From: Mansonella perstans | Lineage: Eukaryota; Nematoda; Chromadorea; Rhabditida; Onchocercidae | Reading direction: 5' to 3' | Length of the DNA stretch: 64,000 bases | Assembly: GCA_037074765.1 (NCBI GenBank) | Contig: JBAMDO010000011.1 | Span: forward strand, 1-64,000 | Shown: piece by piece, positions 36,415-48,076 of the stretch | Layout of the letters: the number at the start of each line of letters is the position of its first letter | Numbering within the stretch: position 1 is the first letter of the stretch | Position numbers and translations under genes: made by a program | The notes under the pieces: generated by a model | Told to the model about the DNA's origin: nothing | The model's input: the letters and a program-made list of their open reading frames with translations, nothing else | Database searches by the model: none

Positions 36415-38847
36415 CTGTAAACAAATTTTCAGCATTTACTTTGGGAAACAATTCTTTAAAATTTTCAAATCCTTTTATTAAGTATCTTTGCTATTGTAAA
36501 GATCGTTTCCAGAGATCACAATCACTCCAAAAAAATTTTTCCGCATCAAAATACTTTACTAACTTGCAGATTAAACAGGACTTAAACTTTCAAAAGGGAA
36601 GGATTGAAAGCCATGGATAAATCTGAATTTTCATGCTTCAAAATGAAGCAATTTTCTTCCGTAGAATTTGTCACAGATTAAATTAAATTGAAATAAACGA
36701 TACAGAAGCTGTTCATATTATACAAATTCCACTTTGAGTTCTACAAAATGTTATACCGTTCAAGTATAGAATATGAGATGTAAGTTGGAGAATTCTTCCA
36801 AATGATAATATTAAAATTAAAAATGGACAATTTAATGCATAATTTACTTTTTAAAAAAAAGGAAAAAAAGAAATAGTTTTCTTTCAGTCAATAACTTTAA
36901 TAGTATCTTTAACAAAAGCTAAACTAAAGAAAGCAACGAAAAAAATCTGCAAAAATAAAATTTTATTAAAAATAAAATGCTGCTGAAAAGTCGTAACAAT
37001 CTATCGCATTTGAAAATTTTAACCATAATCGTCTTCTTTCCCTCGGTAAGTGCTGAGGTATCGCGGAAGCTTCTCAATGTGTAAAAGATGACAAGAAACT
37101 AACTGATTTAGCTTAGATTAAAATAACTGAAAACATAGGATACAAAAAGTTACTTTAATTTAAATTTGTTTTGGCAAGTGTTGAACAGCTGAGCAGACAA
37201 AGTGATGGGTGAAATGATGGGTGATGTGGAACATTTTGAATTGTTTGAAAAAAATGCAAAAGCAAGTTGAAACATACCTATGTTTCTGTTGTGTACCTGA
37301 TTGTATTTGCAGCAATTCGTCATTGTGACATTCACCAAGCATGCGATTTCCCAATCAAATAATCATCGAAAATCGATCTCATCGCTTATCATTATTGGAA
37401 ATTATCAGAAATAATAAATGATAGTATAAGTGGACGTATGAAATTATTCGTTCTTTTCATTTCGCAATGTTTTGCATAATTTTTTAAATTAATAAGCAGA
37501 AGTATCAATTTGATTTCAAATAATTAAACTTATTAAAATACTAATGAATGTGATATATTTAAATAAAGACAAAGGAATGAATTGTGTTTTCAGGAACAAG
37601 CCAACTGTATAATAATATGTAATTTTTAAAAAAAAGAAAGCTATAAATATTCTAATGATTTCAACGGTCATCGTTCATTCATGCAAAAATGGCATTTATT
37701 GATGCTAATTGTTTTCATCATATTATGAACTCATAATTAATTCATTATATTCACTTCTATTACATTATTTAGAACTTGTAATTAGTGAAAACAAAGTAAT
37801 TAGTGATGTCTTCTTGATAATAAACGTTAAGAAGGGTGATAAAAGATGAGGTGGAAATTTTGAATGATTCATTTCGAGTATGGCATATGTATGGAATCAA
37901 ATTGAAATGTTTTTGTGAGTTTTCTTTTTCAAAAATGGATTTTTCAAAGTCAAAGACATTTCTTAAAAATGTAAAAATTTGTTTTTAACGTTGCAATCTG
38001 TAAGGTATTCTAATTATTTTCAATTTGAGCAAGAAAGAGTACCGAAGTTTGCCGAAGAATTTACGCTTGGATTTTTAGAAACGAAAATAAGAAAAGACAT
38101 ATGAACAAAATCTATACTGGTAAACCTTTTACTTGAGCAATGAGGCAATAGCGCTGAAATAAGAGCTCCTTTCTGGGCCAAATCAATAAGCAGCCTTGAA
38201 TGAGGATAAGACTTTAGGCCAAAGCATTCATCCTCCATCCATCTCTCAACTGGTTCTGCTATTCTAAACTCTCCAAATGTCAATGAAATAGCTCAACGAC
38301 AGCTTTCCAATGCATTAAGTACCAAAAGCCAAGAAAGACGACCATTTCCAAGACTAAACACATTACTCCAAAATAAGTGAAATGAAGGATTACTTTTGAA
38401 ACTGAAAACTGACAGCGTAAAATCTTCGACACTTTTTCTACCCTTTCCACATCTTTTGCAAGGAAAAAGTTGCGCGAAAGTTATGTGCTCGACCTATGAT
38501 TTTTGCGTATGTGCTCGACCTATGACATATCTTCTGTCACTATCAGATTTAACTCCTGAGCATTTATCAATATATTTCTCAACATAATACAACTGATTAA
38601 AATAAATAAGATATGATAAAATAGACAAATATGCAAAAGAATAAAACTGAAAGCTAGCACAACATATTAAAACTTGCAAAATGAACAAAATTACAAAATT
38701 CAACATTCGAAACTCAATAAAACAACATCGAAAAATTGTATTTTAACTTTCTGCTATGCATTATATGCATATAATTCTTATTGCAAAAGTTATGCAGATC
38801 TTCAAAAAATTTACTTAGGTAAATAGGAAATGAATTATAAATATGGA
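36415..38847. other. Gene-poor stretch upstream of the U2AF35-like gene
   Basis: About 2.4 kb where the missing first exon and promoter of the U2AF35-like gene should lie. I see no convincing exon. A minus-strand open frame at 38099-38283 (contains EPVERWMEDECFGLK, ends at a plausible donor) looks less random than its neighbours but has no recognised family. A short direct repeat (tgtgctcgacctatga) occurs twice at about 38482-38526. Confidence 0.4.
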
Positions 38848-41800
38848 TCACACAGATTCAGCATCACCTTTGTTAGATGATTTGCTGAGATCGAGATTTG
38901 GATAGAGTACAGCAGGCTTGTTGCCGGCTTTTAAACGACCAACGAAATCTTTCCATTTCGTCAAGTGCTCCTTCTGGTATCGTTCAAGATAGTAATCATA
39001 GAGGTTCAACTTTTCTAAAACGAAAAATTCAAAACTTGAGATGCATCTCATACAGCAGGTAACATTTGATGAAAATGAACCATAACACCTCTTTTCAATC
39101 AGTGTGTCTACAAATGACAATCAAAAGTACCATTTGGTCCCCAAGTATATATGGCTTTTCGCGGTTTTTTCACCACCGGAGACATACTACGACTTTTTGA
39201 TTGCATCGTATCCACTGGTGATTGACTTCGCACTATTGAAACTGATGAGGAACTGGATTGCAATCTGCAAAAGAGCAAAATTATACATATAACATATATA
39301 AATCTCGTAAACCTATAAGACTGCCTTGCTTTTAATAAACTTCACTCTGCTTATACAATGTGTTATAAATTGAATTTTACAGTAAATTTTTGAATACAAT
39401 AGATGGAATTTTATAATATAAGTTGACATAAAATGCATCGTCATTGTACTTTATATCAAAAAAATTTATGGAAAAAGATTACTGAGCACTGTAGAGTGAA
39501 ACATCCTGTACCGAAAGATGAGTTGCACGATCAAGGCCCGAAATCTGCAATCATGGAAAGATATGATAAGAACAAATTAGGAAGCAGCCATATATTTCCT
39601 TCTATAATATTACAGTCAAAGACTATAAGGAGTTTATAATGCGAAACATACTTGCAGAAACATGTTGAACACTTCAAGATGTCTCGCCGAATGGTTCACA
39701 TAGTTATGCAAATGATTCAGAAGCTCTTCACAAGTATATCGGAATTGTTCATCCCTGTACAAAACTTAATACTAAGTAATCCTTAGAAATATTAATATGA
39801 GGAATATACATATTCTATTAATACTAATCCTCTTTTTCTAATTGAAGACTCCATTTCCAAAAACTGAAATTCATCACCTCACCTACTGAGTGGATTTTTG
39901 AATTTTAAGCAATCTACACTTTTTGCAGTAAGTGGTTCTTTCACATCTTTGTAAGCCATTAGCGCACAGATGCATTCCCGACACTTATTAACATCATCCG
40001 TTGAAAGCTCACTACGGCGTATTAAGGTAAGCAGTGGATCGAATTTCTGGAAATCAATACTGTCAGTATAGATAAAGAAACACTTCATTTCGACGATTTT
40101 CATCAAGCACTAAGAGAATGAGTTATTTCTTAAAAATACATCAAAAGAAATGTCTAATGACAATACCTTTGGTATATTGTATATGAAAGCTTCATTTAAC
40201 TTAATGGGCCAGTAACGAGTTAGTCTCAATAACTGCTTCCGTGCTTGTTCATTATACATCGATTCATCATCAGCTAACGAAGTCGGAATATCTGTAAAAG
40301 ATAAATTTGGCGAATTTCCCAATTTTAATTTTACAAGATGAGTAATACTGCATGAAACTACTGATATGATAACCTTTGAAGCAAATTTTTCTGAATGCCA
40401 AGATTTCGGGAATAAAATTTAGTGGGAAAAACAAAATGGAGGTATCAACTACCTGTTCCCTGTGGAAGAACAAGACGTGTTTCTTTCATAAAATTGGCAA
40501 AATCAGCAATACGAAGCGGTGCGCTCGGCCTAGGTAATACTGCACTTGCCAACAATTTCCTATCATCAAGTACTGCTGCAAATAAGATGGCTCAGAAATC
40601 AAGAATCTTTTACAATAAGAGTTATGAAAATTACGTCTTACGATGATTTCCGATGTACACTGTGTGCATGTAAATTCTCCCTGCATGACACATCAACAAG
40701 TGTGAAATGAGCTTCTGATTAACATTCGGCGTAACTTCTCGTGGTAAATGTACATTTTGTTTCAATACCTAAATCAGTTAAAAACCTGAGTCAGTTAAAA
40801 GAAAAAAAAATAAGTTCGATAAGAATGGACTATTAATTGCTTGAGTCACACCGTACGGTTCAATACATCTGCCTATTTCCCATTAAAGAAAAAAAACCCT
40901 GCGTGCTCAAAAAAAGTTCTGTTCTACATCTGAAATTTGAAATAAAAAAAAATTTTAATCATAAAATGTTACTTCGAGCATGACATTTCTACCACTGAGA
41001 AGAAATGATGTAAGGCAGACAGATGGTCGACTATTGACGCTTGCCGGCGATATTGGAAGTGCAGAAATGCATCGAGGGAACTGGCAAAAAACATTTATAT
41101 TTATCAGTACATCGATTTCATGTTCCATTAATTATGACAACAATTAACTATAAAAGTTAAAAAAAACCTGAACCTGATTCCAACGATTTTTGGCAGATGG
41201 AGTTGTCCAAGCCAGTCTTACGGTTTCATAGTCGCCAGGATTAACAGTAACTCGTAACTTAGAACCCGGCCCGATCAAGCCATATTGATGCAAGAAATGA
41301 TGACTTCGACGTGGATGGAATACCTCTACATCATAGTTCACCGACTGTCCTTGTTGTGCTTCTTCCTGAAAATCGATGACAATGCTAAAATTTTAAACTG
41401 AAATCTCAGAATCTTGATCTTTACAAGAAATTATCTGTCAAAGGTAACCTTCATTGGTATACTAGTAACCGTCGTTGAGGCTAAATCAAAGTGTTTCAGA
41501 ATGACACCATGCAAAACAGGTCGCAGTGATGGACCAGCTTCAGCGCAAACAACACCATACGAAACATATTCATTTAACTATAAAAAATAACATAAAATAA
41601 ATTGGATATGGTAGAATGAACAGCTTAATTTTGAGGCAAAAAAAAGCTAATCTTACTCTAATCTACCATGCATGAATAAATAACATAAAGCAACCTTAGT
41701 AAGCGATTTAGCGGTCGGATGATAGATTTTGTCTTTATTACCATTTGTTACGGGATAAATAATGATAAAGTATACTTGCACGTGCGTAATTGGAGCAAAG

Positions 41801-43728
41801 CTAAATTATATAAGAAATATATAAGCGAAAATAAATCATATAAGAATCTCCGTAAAAAGCATGCAATAGAGTATCTTCTGTCTTTCATTTTTTTTTCTTG
41901 CTATATTATATGTAACAAAAACTTAACAACTCTCTGAAGTGAACTATAATAAAAAGATTTCTTCTTAGCACTAACTTTTTGTCACCGTCCAAAGCTTTTA
42001 CAATTTTATTGCGACTGATAATATCTTCAGTGATATGTTTCGCCAGCATAGCAATATCTTCATCACTGAAATATCCTTGCCAGTGATTACTAATGGTGCT
42101 TTAATCAGATTCCTATCCTGCTTTGAACTAAGCAAACCGATTGTACTACTGACCTCTTTATAAATGATATCAATTTTCTTTCTCTTCTTTTTCAAATTAA
42201 ATATCAAGAACTTTTCAACCACAACCCATGCCTCTTAAGTGAAGTGAAAACAACAATCGAGCCCATATTTGGCGACGCTTTTTTGATACCGTTTTCGGCT
42301 GCTAATGCATGCATTTCTTGTTCAGCAATCTTTATTTTCAGTGATAATCTTTCCACACGTTCCTAAACATAGGGTAAACAGAAGAAAACAAAAGCAAAGA
42401 GAAAATAAACAAGCTAATTGGCTTTCGCATATTTTCTTGAATCTAAAGGAAAAATAATTGTTATTAGCAAATATATAGAGATAAATGCTTGAAACTTACC
42501 GCAAATTTCGCATTTCTCAAGTCCGTTTTTTTCTTGTCATCAACAAATTCAAGTAAGTCTTTGTTCTCCCGCTGTCTCTCATTATTATGATGTTTCGCCC
42601 TGCTTTCACTACGTTTACTACATTTTCCAAAATATTTGAAACCAGAATTCAAATCAGATTGTTTTTTCTGCAACTCTGTCAACTCACTGATCGCTTCAAC
42701 AGCGATTGAGATACCGTTAATTATTGAACAGGATGATAAATCGGCTTTAGCATCCGGGACGCCACAGGATGCAAATGATTTCAGTAACTAAAAAACACTT
42801 GTAGAATTTTAACAACCAAAAAAAACGGATTTTTTCGGAAAAAATCGAATATGGCTGATGCTCAAACATTGTTAACATAAAGTGCTACCTGCAATGTGAA
42901 ACATCTTAATTTTTTTCGATTACATTTCCAAATTCAGAATCTTGTATTTCTTTATAACTATTCTACGATGAAATATATGAACCTGATCTAGTGAAATAAG
43001 CTTTGTGCCCCAATTTGGCGTTAGAAATCTTCCAACAAAATCGGAAATCACGAAACGCATTAGTCGTACACCATCAGGATAAATTTCATCAACGATTCGA
43101 TGAAATTCAAACGCTGATTCAACAGCAGAAGTCCAAAGTGTCTTCTCCACTTGATTTACGACACGCATCTGTCCTGATGTTGCATCTTTCAGTGGAATAT
43201 CGATTTTCTACAAAATAAATCACATCTTAATATGAAAAAATATCAGTAATTGCACTAATTATCCATGGCTAATTTATTTATCATTCAAAATTGCTCAATC
43301 ATCCCACATACTATCTATCTTACTCATACATAATTACGAAGAGTGATCATAAAGTCAAAAATTAGCATATGCATTAGCATTGTTCGAAATAATTAAGCAA
43401 ATTTTCTAGGATATAAACAAATCAATGATTAAATAGGTAAGAATAAATAATTAGTGAATAAAATAGCACATTTTGATGCAGGGTAAACACAGTAATTTTA
43501 CCCTTAAACTTAATTAATTAAAAAATTGAATTGAACAAAAGAAAAAATGAAACTAACAAAATTTGAAGAAGTGGCAAAATCAGGTGAATGATCCAAGACA
43601 ATAACAGTTTTATGATCTGGACCTATTGTTACATCGCTGATTGGAACATCATCTGACATATTCCATAATGTCGATAGCGGATCAGTGTGAATCCAACGTG
43701 TGGAGCTTGTGCTTATTGAAGCAGGCAT
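38848..43728 (-). CDS. INTS13: Integrator complex subunit 13 (Asunder)
   Basis: Sixteen exons: 43728-43558, 43207-42983, 42787-42500, 42362-42226, 42065-about 41972, 41577-41449, 41365-41168, 41080-40973, 40768-40642, 40575-40453, 40291-40167, 40046-39883, 39754-39652, 39544-39483, 39264-39131, 39014-38848, about 784 residues. INTS13 is a nuclear subunit of Integrator, which cleaves nascent RNAs, and in flies also affects dynein and spindle behaviour. Family signs: HKTVIVLDHSP near the start, LWTSAVESAFEFHRIVDEIY, LKHFDLASTTVTSIPMK, SVNYDVEVFHP, ISPASVNSRPSVCLTSFLL, LRIADFANFMKETRL, TRYWPI, RDEQFRYTCEELLNHLHN, and a C-terminal KWKDFVGRLKAGNKP like the human FAGRLN region. Start lies 11 nt after an acceptor-like site. 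The exon 5-6 join needs a weak donor (gtgcta); see findings. Confidence 0.88.
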
Positions 43729-44504
43729 TATGAATTGAGCTATAAAATTTCAAAAAAAAACAATTACGATTATTTAAATAAGTGCAGAAATATTTCAACT
43801 TATGATTGTTAATTCTAATTAGAATTAAATATTAAAGAATAAAATTTTTCAATAATTTCTAAAATTAAACTGTCGGTATTTTCCGGTGGTCTTCACTATG
43901 AATTTATTTTGGAAGGAGAAGAATCATTGATTGAATGATAATTCATTTTTTTTTTAAATTAGTAAATTAAAAGTTATACCTTCTTCTATTGTCGTGTTAC
44001 CACTTTTTCTTCCACATCAGCCATCGCGATTCGTACGCTGACCTCGTAAATTGACCTTTGTCGTTTGTTGATTAAATTCAAATGGACGAGAAGGGAGCGA
44101 GATAAGCAGAGAATAGATATGATGATAAGACACAGTTGGCAGTGTTTTGTTCGGTTTTTGTTGGCATTGAAATAATTTCTTAAAACAATAGAAATACTTT
44201 AAATTAAACTCTCAAAGGATTGTACGTGCATTGTAATTATTTCCAAGGCATTATTCTTTCTCCATAAATTTATTTTTCCATAAAAAAATCTTTCTTCATA
44301 CATTTTCTCTCATTCTGAATCTTTCTTATCGACCATACAATACTTTCTTAATCTTTTTTGCCCTGAGGGTTAATTCATTTTTCCTTTAATTTAATTGTGA
44401 CTTATTATTTTCAGTTCATTCTTCCTTTTAGTTTAATTGTGATTTATTATTTTCAGTTCATTCTTCCTTTTAGTTTAATTGTAATTTATTATTTTCAGTA
44501 ATAA
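43729..44504. promoter_or_regulatory. Divergent promoter region, INTS13 / NuSAP-like
   Basis: A 776-bp interval between two divergent starts, presumably with both promoters. The right end holds three tandem 42-bp units, each ending in an attattttcag acceptor (see the repeat at 44373-44498). No other gene is seen. Confidence 0.6.
44373..44498 (+). repeat. Triplicated 42-bp unit, each ending in a splice acceptor
   Basis: Units 44373-44414, 44415-44456 and 44457-44498 each end in ttattattttcag. The last acceptor leaves a 6-nt leader (taataa) before the ATG at 44505. This is consistent with alternative acceptors for spliced-leader addition, which is inferred. Confidence 0.85.
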
Positions 44505-47332
44505 ATGGAAAATAAACTGGATTTACACGAAGCTACTCAAAGTCGTCTTTCTATGCTAAAATATTCGCAGTTAAGAAAAGCTGCTAAACGTTACTCAGTG
44601 AACGCTAATCAAAAGGTTATCATTTATGCATAAATTTTTTTGAAACTTATTGATGTTTATTTAGATGTACGTGTTTCCTTTAGATGTACGTGCTTCCTTT
44701 TTCATTATATATGACTTTTGTCTGGTTTTTCTTTATTTATAGCCTGGAGAATAAGTTGACTTTTATCGTCGATTACTAATTTGACAATTCTGAATTCTGA
44801 GTATGTACAATGATATGTAGTTAAACTAGTTTATGAAATTTTTCAGAAAGAAGTACTAATAATGGAACTATCGAAAGTTTGGAATCATCATGATTGTAAT
44901 AAAGAAAATATTACTCCGAAAAAAACTGTTAAAGCTAAGGTATTGCTATGATTTAATCATTTTATAAGTTCTTCACTACATTTGTCTTGTTATGTGCTGT
45001 TTTTTAGTCAAACAGATGTCATCTTAATTTTGAATTGAAAATGATGAAATATTTAAGAGAAAGTGATCATTTTGCATTGTTTTTTGTTATTTTCATCCTA
45101 TTTTCAGACGTCCTTATGGTATCCATCGGAAACTTCACAAGACGATATACTTAATCAAACTTTTACTGTTGAACGAGATAGTGATAATGATGTGGAATCT
45201 TGTAGCAAGAAATTAATTACAACAAGTTAGAAAAGTTTAAATTTATCTTTGTATCTTATAGCTTCATTACTCCTACATATGACTGTTTTGAAAAGAAAAA
45301 GAGTTTGGTCCAAATTGTTAGTATTCTTTCGCGTTTTTTTCCAGACGAAAATCCATTTGGAAAAGAAAGCCTTCAACGTAATCAAGAATCCGATTTTGTG
45401 CCAATAAATGATGCTAATTTTAGTCGAAAGATAGAACAAGATATAAGTAGAGCTAAGGACAAATCTACTACACGTGGTACACGTAAGTCATTGGATCTCA
45501 TACTGGATGCATCATATTGTTATCTTATCAATTCTGTACTGCGTACTTATAGGAATCTTAACTTTTAACCTAGAATGTTTACGGAATTCTGTTCGCATAA
45601 CAACGGAGATTTTATTCATATTTTGGATGATTTTTTTCATGATAAATGGAAATCTTGTTCACAAAGCAGTATTATATCGATGTTTGTGTGCTTTTTAGGA
45701 ACTTCAAACTTTTAAATAAATGTAACAAAAAACTGTAGAAATATTTGCATGACGATTTAGTTACTGCACGATTTGCTGCACTCCACCAGAAATTGGCTGA
45801 GAAACAACCAACTCTACAAGAGGTAGATGCAAATGTGAAGCGAAAGTTCGCAGAACATGAAAGAACGGTCCCTGATATTTTTAAGGTACATATTTCTAGT
45901 GTTAGCAATCGTAAGCATGATTAGATTTCAGAATGATATTTAAAGAAAGGAAAAATAAATTAGCTATTCGGCGACTGTTAAAGTTGCAATCCTAACTAGG
46001 ATGATTGTCTATAATTCGTGGTCTTAGCTTCTTGACAGCATTTATATGATTCAATTTAAATTGTTTGTAGCGATCTGGGATAAAATTCACATATTTGCTA
46101 CTTTTTTTTCATAAAATTTTACATATTTTTAGAAATTAGCTACACCGAAAGCTCCCAAGGAAGCAAAGTCTGAAGTGGGAATTGCATTGAAGACTCCTGG
46201 GTTTGTCTTTATTGTGTATTTAAATAGTGGACGGAATATTTTCGTCATTCAAATCATTTTCTTGCTTTTGGTGAGGTATTAAAGTACAACTCCATTACGA
46301 AAGAAACATTTCCAAGGACTTCGCCAATCTCTTCCGTTTTCGTTTGCTTAATATATATTCAGGTATTCAGATATAAGTTCAAAAATGTTGATCAAGACCC
46401 ATCAAAGATGAATTTTTCATTTTCAAAATTATATGACACGAAAAATGTTCCCACAACGGTTCAAAACAACGCTGGTGTTTCATCGCGATCCAGAATACCA
46501 CTACCATGTAGAAAGGTGCTAGAGGCTTATTTTTTTTCTAAGGATTTTTAAATTTTGAGTAACTTTCATATTTTTTTAATGATAGTCAAAAATTTTTTTT
46601 CTAATTGGCCAGTGTTCAGAAATCATCTTAGTGTTTTGCAGATCGATGTAAAAGAGTTGACGAAAAAATTCAATACTAAAGTTCGACGATCCCCAAGGCT
46701 TACCAACTTAACTAAATGTAATGATTTTATAACTGTGACGCAACTAAGCATACTTTTGCAAAAATTGACCACTCCAAAAAAAAATAAATCCTGACGGTAA
46801 AGCAGCTTTGCAGTTTTTCGGAGTCTATAATTTTCTCATTTGGTTAAATTGTTACACTGTTCTATCAGTTTGCGATCTCATTCATTTTACTGTACAGTTG
46901 TGTGTTATCACAGAGAATTTCTAATAATTGAATTGCGTTGCTTAATCGTTTTCATTAATGCTTTCAGCATCACTAACAGAAAGCAAAAAGACAGAAAGTT
47001 GTGGAAATCGTTATATACCTTATCGTCGTATGATACCTTATGTGGATACTACAGGAATGACTGATAGCCAATTTTATGAAGCAAAAAAGCTTGGCCATAT
47101 ACAGACATTAACAGCTGTTTCTGCTTCAAGGTTTATTTATTTTTACTTGTTTTATGCTGAAAATTTCTCAAAATAAGGATATGAGGTATTATTTATGACT
47201 TATAATGGATACTGTTGTTATAAGGGTGATAGGAACATGTTAATTTGTTTCAGAATTGAAACACGTCAGCAACTTCGCTTGAAACGTGACGAGGCTCGAG
47301 AACGGAAATTGAGAACGAAACGTGGCTGTTAA
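44505..47332 (+). CDS. NuSAP-like nucleolar and spindle-associated protein
   Basis: Ten exons: 44505-44615, 44847-44939, 45108-45225, 45345-45482, 45761-45885, 46133-46200, 46371-46515, 46642-46717, 46968-47130, 47254-47332, in phase, 371 residues. NuSAP binds microtubules and chromatin and stabilises spindles. What supports it: an N-terminal SAP-like motif (MLKYSQLRKAAKRYSVN), a central LHQKLAEKQPTLQE helix resembling the NuSAP FKKLHEAHFKEMESI region, a TPGYKFKN motif, a Lys/Arg/Pro-rich middle (KVRRSPRL), a RYIPYRRMIPY motif like the NuSAP P-Y-P-G segment, and a basic coiled C-terminus (RQQLRLKRDEARERKLRTKRG) like NuSAP KEEQRKKREQERKEKK. The gene is highly charged. The family call rests on order and composition rather than strong identity. 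The exon 7 acceptor was chosen at the second of two AGs to keep frame. Confidence 0.6.
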
Positions 47333-48076
47333 AGAAAATGTCATTCAAGCATCAGTTTTAGCGCTGCCGCAATGTTCATATTGTGATGATTAAGGCAGAT
47401 AGCTTTTTTTGTCACTTTTAAAGTTGGCTATTTTTAGCCTTCCGATTGCTCTGTGGAAGTTTTTGTTTATACTTTGCTTCTACTAAGCCAGTACTTTTAT
47501 AAACTATTACTTTGTCTCGATTGATTGTTTTATTTCATTTTCGTCTTATAAATATTATATGTTTTTTTAAAATATGCATTTATTATATGTTCTGTTATAC
47601 ATTTATTATATTTTATTATATGCATTTTGCAATGTTTATTTATTCAAGTAAATTTGAACTTTAATTCACATCTGTAACGCTGTTTTCATAAATATTCTAT
47701 ACGTTATTATCAATCAAATCATTTTTTTTTTTGTTCGAGAATAATAATATCAATTTATCGTTTACTCAATTTAATAGATTATCATTGTCATATTCACTCA
47801 AATATGTAAATAAACTTGAAATGACATATCAACGAGTACGTATAGTTTGTTATCGTAACAATGACTTTTTTTTTTCTAGGCTTTTTCTTAATTTATTCGT
47901 TTAGTTTTCAGTAAGCTAATAGGATGTTGATAATTAATAGATCTGAAAAGGTCAGGATGCTGCTATACAATGAAAAAGCTATATAAGATATAAGATACAA
48001 AATGTTGATATAAATATAATTAATTGTAAATTTTGGATCCTCACTTTGTATCAATTTGCTAAGCTATGCAAGTATC
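47333..48076. other. Spacer between NuSAP-like gene and CPT2
   Basis: AT-rich, non-coding, about 740 bp. AATAAA at 47809-47814 is a candidate poly(A) signal for the NuSAP-like gene. No separate gene is seen. Confidence 0.55.

Noticed and set aside
42226..42232. A fourth GC-AG intron in INTS13 exon 4
   Set aside because: A normal GT donor six bases downstream (gttgtg) gives the same phase, so the GC donor is not required.
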